DNA of 5,191 nt from Firmicutes bacterium UBA6811. Lineage in GTDB: Bacteria; Bacillota; SHA-98; UBA4971. The stretch covers positions 1 to 5,191 of the forward strand of contig DKEX01000015.1 in assembly GCA_002452295.1 (NCBI GenBank), in the 5' to 3' direction. The stretch's first letter is position 1. Each line of letters starts with the position of its first letter. Below are positions 1-4,799 of this stretch, in pieces. The position numbers and the translations under genes were made by a program. Below the pieces are notes generated by a model. That model made no database searches. It had not been told where the DNA came from and saw nothing but the letters and a program-made list of their open reading frames with translations.

Positions 1-30
1 TTCGAGATCACGATCGCGGCCGACGAGTAG
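1..30 (+). CDS. Possible C-terminal end of a protein cut by the left edge
   Basis: The first ten codons read FEITIAADE followed by TAG. An alternating hydrophobic and charged tail ending in acidic residues is plausible for a protein C-terminus, and a small GC hairpin (GCCGC 31-35, GCGGC 43-47) follows the stop at once. Nine residues are too few to assign a family, and an open frame this short can occur by chance. This is a weak call. Confidence 0.2.
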   Translation, partial: FEITIAADE

Positions 31-412
31 GCCGCAGCAGACGCGGCACAGGGCTGTCGCCTTCAGGCACAGGCAGCGTGGGCGGAAGCCTGGCATCTTA
101 CCGCTGCGGCCGGGTCGGGTCACGGTGCGCGGCGCTGACACCGCTGCGCTTGTCCGGACCACGATAGCCTCGCCTGTCGGGGCCCCACCAGCCGCTCGCT
201 CAAGATCCGCATCTGCGCGGCGCCTGTTCCCAGGCGAAGCCGATCATCTCATCACCTCATCACCGCCCTTGCGGCCGCGCCCGAAGCGACTCCACCGCCA
301 ACGAGGCGCGCCCACCACGGCTCCACTGGCACACGCGCCCACTGGCACCGTTGACTGGGGCGGAGGCGTTTTGACAAAGTAATCTTGCCAGGAAGGCATC
401 TTCAGCTGAACG
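31..412. other. Stretch without a convincing gene
   Basis: About 380 GC-rich bases lie before the nucleotidyltransferase. Open frames exist on both strands, but their translations are rich in Arg, Pro and Ala, low in complexity and match no family I recognise. Visible structure is a GCCGC/GCGGC hairpin at 31-47, an 8-bp tandem duplication of CTCATCAC (248-255 and 256-263), and a direct repeat of CCACTGGCAC (323-332 and 339-348). The right end presumably carries the promoter of the downstream module. Confidence 0.5.
371..399 (+). promoter_or_regulatory. Weak candidate promoter for the nucleotidyltransferase module
   Basis: A perfect TTGACA -35 box lies at 371-376, about 45 bases before the coding start. 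At 17-bp spacing the -10 position is AGGCAT (394-399), a poor match to TATAAT. The call rests mainly on the -35 box and its position, so a real promoter may need an activator or lie elsewhere. Confidence 0.3.
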
Positions 413-421
413 GTGGGGGAT

Positions 422-751
422 ATGCGTATGACTCCGGATATGACCGCCACGGAATTCATCGCATCGGTAACCCGGGTTCTGGTGACCAGGGCACAGCCGG
501 AAAGGGTGTACCTTATCGGCTCGTTCGCCCAGGGCCAACAGGATCGCGACAGTGACATTGACCTCTTGATTATTAAGGACACCAACCTCCCGCGCCACAA
601 GCGGGCGCGAGAGTTGCGCAAGATGATCGTCCCCTACAAGTATCCGCTAGACCTGCTGGTGTACTCCCGCGACGAATTCGAGAAGGAGAAGAACGTAATC
701 GGCACTCTTGCCTACCAGGCCACCAGAGAGGGGATCATCCTCTATGGATGA
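422..751 (+). CDS. Minimal nucleotidyltransferase (MNT family), MntA-type antitoxin
   Basis: This is a complete 109-residue single-domain protein, the usual size for the family. The nucleotidyltransferase signature GSFAQGQQDRDSDIDLLI sits near residues 37-54 and supplies the GS loop and the two metal-binding Asp residues. A third acidic residue is likely the Asp of PLDLLV near residue 83. Characterised relatives (MntA of MntA-HepT systems) add AMP to a Tyr of the partner HEPN ribonuclease and silence it; I infer the same role here. The longest frame opens at GTG 413, but the purine-rich GGTGGGGG (412-419) fits ATG 422 or ATG 428 as the start. The stop overlaps the downstream HEPN start (744) by 8 bp, the normal arrangement of translationally coupled pairs. 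All core motifs are present, so the enzyme could be active although its partner is broken. Confidence 0.88.
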   Translation: MRMTPDMTATEFIASVTRVLVTRAQPERVYLIGSFAQGQQDRDSDIDLLIIKDTNLPRHKRARELRKMIVPYKYPLDLLVYSRDEFEKEKNVIGTLAYQATREGIILYG

Positions 752-1126
752 GGAAACCAGGAAGTTTGCGTGCTCGTGGTTTGCCAAGGCTGATGAGGAC
801 CTTTATGCTGCTGAGCAACTTATGCAGAACCCGCATCATGTCCGGTAACCATCGTCTGCTTCCATTGTCAGCAGTGCGCGGAGAAGTACTTGAAGGGCCT
901 ACTGCTACTGCGAAACACAGACTTCCGTAGAAGCCATGACCTCGTATACCTTGTCAGCTTGCTCAACGATCAGTCCCTCGCCGACGCGCTCCTCGACAAG
1001 GCAAACGTGCTCAACGACTACGCGATAGAGCCGAGGTACCCGGGTAGATATGTAGAACTCTCCATGTCCGACGGCCAAGAGGCACAGGAGGCTATAGACC
1101 GCCTAGCTAGCGTAATGGCTCGAGCC
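744..1126 (+). pseudogene. HEPN-domain protein (HepT-like toxin), frameshifted
   Basis: ATG 744 overlaps the end of the nucleotidyltransferase and opens a typical HEPN N-terminus (MDEETRKFACSWFAKADEDL), but the frame ends at TAA 846-848 after 34 codons. From 848 the family resumes in another frame with TIVCFHCQQCAEKYLKG, then FRRSHDL and IEPRYPGRY. These match the FHxQQxAEKxLKA, THDL and RYPG stretches of HEPN proteins paired with MNT genes. Adding one base in the TAA region would give ...HVR-Y-TIVCF... and a conceptual protein of about 128 residues, the normal family length. The simplest reading is therefore a one-base deletion near 846-848. Active HEPN proteins are RNases controlled by the partner nucleotidyltransferase. 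As written, only a 34-residue N-terminal piece is made, unless translation restarts at TTG 890. A sequencing error is the alternative explanation. Confidence 0.85.
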
Positions 1127-1363
1127 GGCTCGCTCCGAGTAAGATTCAGTCGCGATTGCACCGCACTACTGAAGCTCAGTATGCGGTGTCATGATTACTG
1201 CGCAGCAGGTGTGTATGCATGGAGTATAGAACCTAACGGGGATGTGACACCGTGTGCCGGACTCACGGATCAACAGTATATAGCAGGGAATATCCGGTCG
1301 CAGGCACTTGAAGAGATAGTGACCGACTCCCGGATCGCTAGTACTCCGGCCCACAAGTCCTGA
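1127..1363 (+). pseudogene. SPASM-domain fragment of a radical-SAM protein, fused in frame to HEPN
   Basis: The second HEPN frame continues without a stop into a different domain. A Cys-rich segment includes CAAGVYAWSIEPNGD, VTPC, and then AGNIRSQALEEI followed by DSRI. This is the first half of a SPASM domain, the auxiliary iron-sulfur domain at the C-terminus of many peptide-modifying radical-SAM enzymes. The pattern CX12GX4C runs from about 1199 to 1255, and GNIRxxxLEEI is the segment that normally follows. The radical-SAM core with its CX3CX2C motif is absent upstream, and the final Cys cluster (CX2CX5CX3C) is missing because the frame ends at TGA 1361-1363. I read this as the remnant of an rSAM gene joined to the HEPN end by a deletion or rearrangement. 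The exact junction, about 1115-1150, cannot be fixed by eye. Confidence 0.75.
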
Positions 1364-1732
1364 CAGCCTTTGCTTCTGCGTCGCCTGAGCGTGCCCGGAC
1401 GGACTTGACTCCCTCCCGGCGAGAAAATCGCGTATATGCTATGGGAACAGGTCCTGGCCTGCCAGTGCCACCGATCACCACCCACTAACATAAAACGAGG
1501 CTAGCTGTGGCTTCGTGGGATTATCGCATATCGGCGATATCGGCATCCACCGATAGGGATGCCGCCCGGGTTTCCACCCTCTCAGGTTCACACGCCGAGA
1601 GAGACCTATACAGACTTGCGAAACGAGGTACCAGCGAGGTGCGCCGGAAACACGCCCCCCGGAGCGCGGCACCGGCAACCACTGCAAGAGCGGCAGCACT
1701 CTCTGAACTCACGCCCAGACCAAGACCGCGTA
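1364..1732. other. Stretch without a convincing gene, between two convergent broken modules
   Basis: The plus-strand HEPN/SPASM remnant and the minus-strand PIN remnant converge on these 369 bases. I find no family motif in any frame. I looked for the missing SPASM C-terminal Cys cluster and did not find a convincing match, although short Cys-containing stretches occur near 1370-1470. The region does hold two adjacent perfect inverted repeats (1522-1564). It may be degraded coding sequence plus a convergent intergenic spacer. Confidence 0.5.
1522..1564. repeat. Two adjacent perfect inverted repeats
   Basis: The first repeat is TATCGC (1522-1527), six bases, then GCGATA (1534-1539). One base later the second repeat is CGGCATCC (1541-1548), an 8-base loop, then GGATGCCG (1557-1564). 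Either strand could form a double hairpin. It lies between convergent genes, where a bidirectional terminator would be useful, but no T-tract follows on either side. A remnant of a mobile-element end or a protein-binding site is equally possible. Confidence 0.5.
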
Positions 1733-2184
1733 TCAGTCTGCTCTGAGTACTATGGCCGGGAGAACGGGGTGCACTTTCGCGATGCCCGCATCAAACGATA
1801 CGAAAGCATCAGCGCCTGTCACGAGCGCCGCCGCGCACTGGAGGGCATCCGGCGTCCTCAGGCCCTAAAGCCCCCGCAGCGTCGCCGCACGATCCGCGAT
1901 CTCGGCAGTTATACTTCGCACTTCAAGATTGGGAAAGTTCATCAGGAGCATCTTGTACTGGTAGGCAACGTTCTCCGGCCCCAACCGTCGAGGGAAGTCA
2001 TGACCTCCGTTATGGTAATCGTGGACGTAACCCCTCTTACCTCGCCAGACTGGACCAACTCGAACAGCTCCTGGGCCAGGGGAGCCTGTTGCGGACAGTA
2101 GTCGCTTTCCAGCTGAAAGATGAAGCAGTTTGTATCGATTCCAACCAAGTCACATCCCCGGAGAAGGTCCACTACTTCTCCCAC
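1733..2184 (-). pseudogene. PIN-domain ribonuclease (VapC-like toxin), frameshift plus nonsense
   Basis: The gene opens at GTG 2184, with GGAG a few bases upstream, and overlaps the antitoxin by 13 bp. The N-terminal part has VGIDTNCFIF with the first catalytic Asp (residue 17) and STITITEVMT with the second acidic residue (Glu 60). This frame then leaves the family and stops at 1942-1944. The rest of the domain is in another frame from about 1975: ENVAYQYKMLLMNFPNLEV, then GLRTPDALQCAAALV with the third acidic residue, then FVSFDAGIAKV, ending at TGA 1733-1735. One missing base near 1976-2000 explains the shift. Within the second frame TAG 1865-1867 sits just before GLRTPDALQ, where relatives usually have a Tyr codon. 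The conceptual repaired protein is about 150 residues. PIN toxins cleave RNA with a cluster of four acidic residues; this copy is not expected to be functional. Confidence 0.87.
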
Positions 2185-2411
2185 GAAGTTCGCTCCTCCC
2201 TGACGTACTCGACAGGGTCGACGCCCTTCCAGATGTCTTTGTGGAGGTTCCGAAGAGCTGCGGCGAAGTCCTTCGGCTTCTTCATCATGCGCAGGGTGCC
2301 CCGCTCGTCTATCTCGATCAGCATCTCGTCGCCTTCCACGATGCTCACCTTGCGCCGGACGCCGGCAGGAAGAACCATGGTTCCGCGTTTACCAATTCGT
2401 GCTACAGGCAT
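2172..2411 (-). CDS. AbrB/SpoVT-type antitoxin (VapB-like)
   Basis: This is a complete 79-residue protein. Its first half is the swapped-hairpin AbrB DNA-binding fold: MPVARIGKRGTMVLPAGVRR, then GDEMLIEIDERGTLRMM. The second half (KPKDFAAALRNLHKDIWKGV, then VREERTSWEK) is the toxin-binding tail expected of an antitoxin. The frame extends to GTG 2420, but AGGTGG (2417-2422) lies 5 bases before ATG 2411, which makes ATG the likely start. Its 3' end overlaps the PIN-domain gene, the usual antitoxin-first layout. Proteins of this type bind and neutralise the PIN ribonuclease and repress their own promoter. Here the toxin is broken while this gene is intact, so it may persist only as a DNA-binding repressor or as protection against related toxins. 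Confidence 0.87.
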   Translation of the reverse strand: MPVARIGKRGTMVLPAGVRRKVSIVEGDEMLIEIDERGTLRMMKKPKDFAAALRNLHKDIWKGVDPVEYVREERTSWEK

Positions 2412-2423
2412 ATGCGCCACCTC

Positions 2424-2449
2424 TCTGACATTACTATGATTGTGTCAGA
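2424..2449. promoter_or_regulatory. Inverted repeat over the -10 box, likely autoregulatory operator
   Basis: TCTGACA (2424-2430) and TGTCAGA (2443-2449) are perfect 7-bp arms around a 12-bp centre that contains the -10 box. A further TGTCA (2456-2460) lies within the -35 box, so three half-sites cover the core promoter. Toxin-antitoxin operons are commonly repressed by the antitoxin at palindromes placed like this. That the AbrB-type protein binds here is inference. Confidence 0.55.
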
Positions 2450-2461
2450 CGCTCGTGTCAA
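2433..2461 (-). promoter_or_regulatory. Promoter of the AbrB/PIN operon
   Basis: On the minus strand a perfect TTGACA -35 box (2456-2461) and CATAGT (2433-2438, four of six matches to TATAAT) are separated by exactly 17 bp. The -10 box ends about 21 bases before ATG 2411. This supports transcription of the antitoxin independent of the transporter operon upstream. Confidence 0.65.
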
Positions 2462-2594
2462 TTGGACTGACTGACGCTGCCATGCTGCCGGGGGTGAAAA
2501 GCCCATGCCACGTTGTCCACATTGCTGACGCGAGGACGGTCGGGTCGGTGGCTGCGCGTCTCTCGCCCCGTTGTGCGCACACCCCTATCTTGCC

Positions 2595-3512
2595 TCACCC
2601 CTTCAGCCCAGACATCGAGATCCCCTGAACGAAGTACCGCTGGAACAAGAGGAAGATTATCAGCATCGGGATGATGTTGAAGAGCGACCCCGTCAGGACG
2701 AGGTGCCAGAAGGTGTAATACTGGCCGCGCAGGTAGTTGAGGCCGAGGGCAAGGGTGAAGTTCTCGGGCGAGTTCAGCACGATGAGCGGCCAGGTAAAGT
2801 CGTTCCACGTGCCCTGGAACGTGAAGATGGTAAGCGCAGCGAGCACAGGCCTGCATAGCGGCAGGATCACGTGGACGTACGTTCCGAATCGCGAGCACCC
2901 GTCGATCTTGGCTGCCTCCTCCAGCTCCTTTGGGATCGCCTTGATGAACTGGACCATCAAGAACACTCCGAACACGCGCGCCACGTCAGGCAGCACGAGG
3001 CCGGCCAGGGAGTCCACGAGTCCCAGCCGGTGGACGATGATGTAGCGCGGGATGAGGGTGATCTGACCTGGTATCATGAGCGTGCCGAGGGTCGCCAGGA
3101 ATATGGCGTCGCGCCCGGGAAAGCGCAGGCGCGCAAACCCGTATCCCGCGAGTGAGCAAAAGAAAACGTTTGTGAGGACCGTGATCGCGGACGCAAGGGC
3201 GCTGTTCAGAAGCCACCTTGGGAAGAGCGGCGAGACCGTCCAGACCGCCCTGTAGTTGTCCAGGATGAACCTGGACGGGATGAACGACGGAGGCCACTCC
3301 AGCACCTCCGATAGGGTCTTGAAGGACGCGGATATGGTGAAAGCGAAGGGGGCCAGGGTCACGATGGTGACAAGGATTGCGACGGCGTATGTGACCACCG
3401 CCCTCGCCTGGCGCGTAATTGCGTGCCACCTGTGCCTCGGGTGAGATCCCACGAGGAGCGCGTCTCCGGCGGCGGCCCCGTCGCCTGAGGCCATTACATT
3501 GAGCAGCATCAT
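2595..3512 (-). CDS. Carbohydrate ABC transporter permease, MalG type
   Basis: This inner-membrane permease has about 305 residues, the usual length for MalG-type subunits of the CUT1 sugar importer family. After a polar cytoplasmic N-terminus it shows a first membrane segment (about 37-60), then SFKT, a hydrophilic loop with LDNYRAVW, and further hydrophobic segments near 102-125, 136-158, 170-192, 222-246 and 272-292. The cytoplasmic EAA loop that docks on the ATPase is clear at about 198-221 (EEAAKIDG and ILPLCRP). The C-terminus GISMSGLKG is typical. The longest frame starts at ATG 3524, but GGGAG (3518-3522) sits 5 bases before ATG 3512, so I chose that; 3524 and 3509 remain possible. 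It follows the MalF-type gene by about 34 bases and is the last transporter gene here. The substrate cannot be read from the sequence. Confidence 0.93.
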   Translation of the reverse strand: MMLLNVMASGDGAAAGDALLVGSHPRHRWHAITRQARAVVTYAVAILVTIVTLAPFAFTISASFKTLSEVLEWPPSFIPSRFILDNYRAVWTVSPLFPRWLLNSALASAITVLTNVFFCSLAGYGFARLRFPGRDAIFLATLGTLMIPGQITLIPRYIIVHRLGLVDSLAGLVLPDVARVFGVFLMVQFIKAIPKELEEAAKIDGCSRFGTYVHVILPLCRPVLAALTIFTFQGTWNDFTWPLIVLNSPENFTLALGLNYLRGQYYTFWHLVLTGSLFNIIPMLIIFLLFQRYFVQGISMSGLKG

Positions 3513-3546
3513 CCTCACTCCCATTCCGACTGGACTCAGGTGTGGT

Positions 3547-4479
3547 TCAGTACTCGATCTTGACGTCGAGATACTTCCTCTGGATGAGAGTCAGCACAAA
3601 GATGACAGCGAAAAGCGCGAACGCCATGGCGGCGCCGTAGCCGAACCTGAGATCGCCGAACGCCTCGGTGTACACCAGGTACACGATGGACATCGTGGAC
3701 TTGAGCGGCCCGCCGCGCGTCATGATGTACACCTGGTCGAACACCTGCATGCAGCCGATGGTCCCCAGCACCACCACCAGGAATATGCTCGGCCGAAGCA
3801 GCGGCAGCGTTACGTGCCAGAAGGTCTGCCAGCCGCTCGCCCCGTCGATCCTCGACGCCTCGTAGACGCTCGTGGGGATATCCTGCAGCGCGGCGAGGAA
3901 CACCACCATGAAATACGCCGAGGTGGTCCAGGTGACCAGCGTCATGATGGCAGGGAGCGCCGTGGACGGGTTGCCGAGCCAGTCGATGTTCGAGGGAAGG
4001 CGCAGGACCGACAGGATGTAGTTGACAATCCCCTGCTTGTAATAGAGCCACATGAATATAAGGGAACTTGCCACCGAGGACGTGATGCACGGGACATAGT
4101 AAGCTGAGCGGAAGAACCCCTGCAGCTTGAGTTTCTGGTTCGCCAGCACTGCAAGGGCCATGGCCACGGCCGTCTGGACGGGCACCACGCCTGCGGTGTA
4201 AACCGCCACGTTGCGAAGGGCGATCCGGAAGTCCGTGTTCGCAAGAAGCCTTCGATAGTTCCCAAGGCCTACGAACTGCGGGGGAGTGAAAAGGTCGTAC
4301 TTATGAAAGCTGAGGTAAAAAGCGTAGATCGCCGCAAAGAAGATGAAGGTGCCTATCGTCACGAGGAACGGTGACACGAAAAGGTACCCGGTGATGGCCT
4401 CGGACATGCTCTCCTTGCGAAGGCGGGCCGCCATGCGCGCCCACATGGTGCCCGGCCTCCCGCTGGGCGAGGGTCTCAT
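3547..4479 (-). CDS. Carbohydrate ABC transporter permease, MalF type
   Basis: This 310-residue inner-membrane protein would pair with the MalG-type subunit to form the translocation channel of a CUT1-family importer. Hydrophobic segments lie near residues 31-57, 90-113, 128-147, 175-199, 231-250 and 281-300. The EAA loop is at about 207-230 (YEASRIDGAS, then TLPLLRP). Loop motifs such as FVGLGNYRRLL near residue 69 and RGGPLKST near 255 are typical of sugar permeases. The size fits CUT1 permeases with no large periplasmic insertion, unlike E. coli MalF. The frame extends to GTG 4512, but AGGTGGT (4487-4493) is a near-perfect ribosome binding site 7 bases before ATG 4479. Upstream lies a long structured spacer after the solute-binding protein gene, with which it likely shares a transcript. 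Confidence 0.93.
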   Translation of the reverse strand: MRPSPSGRPGTMWARMAARLRKESMSEAITGYLFVSPFLVTIGTFIFFAAIYAFYLSFHKYDLFTPPQFVGLGNYRRLLANTDFRIALRNVAVYTAGVVPVQTAVAMALAVLANQKLKLQGFFRSAYYVPCITSSVASSLIFMWLYYKQGIVNYILSVLRLPSNIDWLGNPSTALPAIMTLVTWTTSAYFMVVFLAALQDIPTSVYEASRIDGASGWQTFWHVTLPLLRPSIFLVVVLGTIGCMQVFDQVYIMTRGGPLKSTMSIVYLVYTEAFGDLRFGYGAAMAFALFAVIFVLTLIQRKYLDVKIEY

Positions 4480-4533
4480 TGCTGTCACCACCTCATCGAG
4501 AATGCCGGCCACAGGCCCGGAAGATCCCTGAAG

Positions 4534-4561
4534 CGGGGCTCGTGCCCCGGCACGACGCCGG
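4534..4561. repeat. GC hairpins just upstream of the MalF-type gene
   Basis: CGGGGC (4534-4539), a 4-base loop, then GCCCCG (4544-4549) form a perfect 6-bp hairpin. A competing hairpin pairs CCGGC (4547-4551) with GCCGG (4557-4561). The two share bases, so only one can form at a time. No T-tract follows on the minus strand, so this is not a standard terminator. It could slow ribosome access or protect a processed mRNA end. Confidence 0.4.
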
Positions 4562-4573
4562 GAACTGGGCTGG

Positions 4574-4616
4574 GCCTGGGAATTGCGCGCACCGGCCCGG
4601 TTTGCCGAACCCAGGC
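4574..4616. repeat. Inverted repeat with nested palindrome in the transporter spacer
   Basis: GCCTGGG (4574-4580) pairs with CCCAGGC (4610-4616), and the interior contains the small palindrome ACCGG-C-CCGGT. It is one of several potential stem-loops between the binding-protein and permease genes. Confidence 0.4.
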
Positions 4617-4653
4617 ACTGCTTATCCTGTCCATTCCGTGTTCAGTCCGGCCG

Positions 4654-4698
4654 CGCCCGGCCGACCAGCCCGCGTCGGGGGTCCTGGCCGGCCGGGCG
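4654..4698. repeat. 45-nt stem-loop between binding-protein and permease genes
   Basis: Perfect 10-bp arms CGCCCGGCCG (4654-4663) and CGGCCGGGCG (4689-4698) are followed inward by one mismatch, then CCAG/CTGG (4665-4668 with 4684-4687) and an inner CCCG/CGGG hairpin. The result is one long GC-rich stem-loop, similar in size and shape to repetitive extragenic palindromes. On the minus strand no T-run follows, so it is more likely an mRNA-stabilising or attenuating structure than a terminator. In E. coli such elements between malE and malF help keep malE mRNA in excess; a similar role here is inference. Confidence 0.6.
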
Positions 4699-4701
4699 TC
4701 A

Positions 4702-4799
4702 TCCTTCTTGGGCGTCACTCGCTGGACTTTACTCGTCAGACCTAATTCGTTGAGGTTCACTCGCTGGGCCTCGCTCGTTAGGCCTCACCCCGAGACTCT
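4702..4799 (-). repeat. 14-bp degenerate tandem repeat array after the solute-binding protein gene
   Basis: Read on the minus strand, about six 14-bp units follow one another: AGGCCTAACGAGCG (4772-4785), AGGCCCAGCGAGTG (4758-4771), AACCTCAACGAATT (4744-4757), AGGTCTGACGAGTA (4730-4743), AAGTCCAGCGAGTG (4716-4729) and a degenerate ACGCCCAAGAAGGA (4702-4715). A weak unit may also occupy 4786-4799, touching the stop codon. The consensus is near ARGYCYARCGAGTG. The array starts right after the stop and ends beside the long hairpin. It is not CRISPR-like: units are short and have no spacers. A protein- or RNA-binding array in the mRNA, or replication slippage, are the main readings. Confidence 0.6.

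Noticed and set aside
125..382. Open frame of 85 codons on the plus strand, with two overlapping minus-strand frames (244-621, 260-598)
   Set aside because: The translations are Arg/Pro/Ala-rich with no recognisable domain. The minus-strand frames overlap the clear nucleotidyltransferase gene and are typical by-products of GC-rich DNA.
840..892. Programmed ribosomal frameshift joining the two HEPN frames
   Set aside because: There is no slippery sequence or evident downstream stimulator, and the neighbouring PIN gene shows plain decay, so a mutation is the simpler explanation.
1515..1600. tRNA-like fold suggested by hairpins followed by GGGTTTCCACCC and GGTTC
   Set aside because: There is no consistent acceptor stem, anticodon arm and T-arm at the required spacing.
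1559..2101. 180-codon plus-strand open frame
   Set aside because: Its 3' half lies opposite the PIN-domain pseudogene, whose antisense frame explains the openness. The 5' half shows no family motif and no good ribosome binding site.
2572..2581. TGTGCGCACA palindrome just after the MalG-type gene as a terminator
   Set aside because: The 10-bp palindrome leaves no room for a loop and no T-tract follows on the minus strand. I see no convincing terminator for the transporter operon.
3499..4107. 202-codon plus-strand frame and a 184-codon minus-strand frame (3536-4090)
   Set aside because: Both lie inside the MalF-type permease gene in other frames. Their His/Arg/Asp-rich composition is the usual shadow of hydrophobic membrane-protein codons.
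4485..4760. 91-codon minus-strand frame in the transporter spacer
   Set aside because: It runs through the tandem repeats and hairpins, has no recognisable domain, and overlaps the permease start. The spacer's repeat and stem-loop structure explains the sequence better.
4702..4799. Tandem repeats as a CRISPR array
   Set aside because: The units are only 14 bp, directly adjacent, diverged, and have no spacers.
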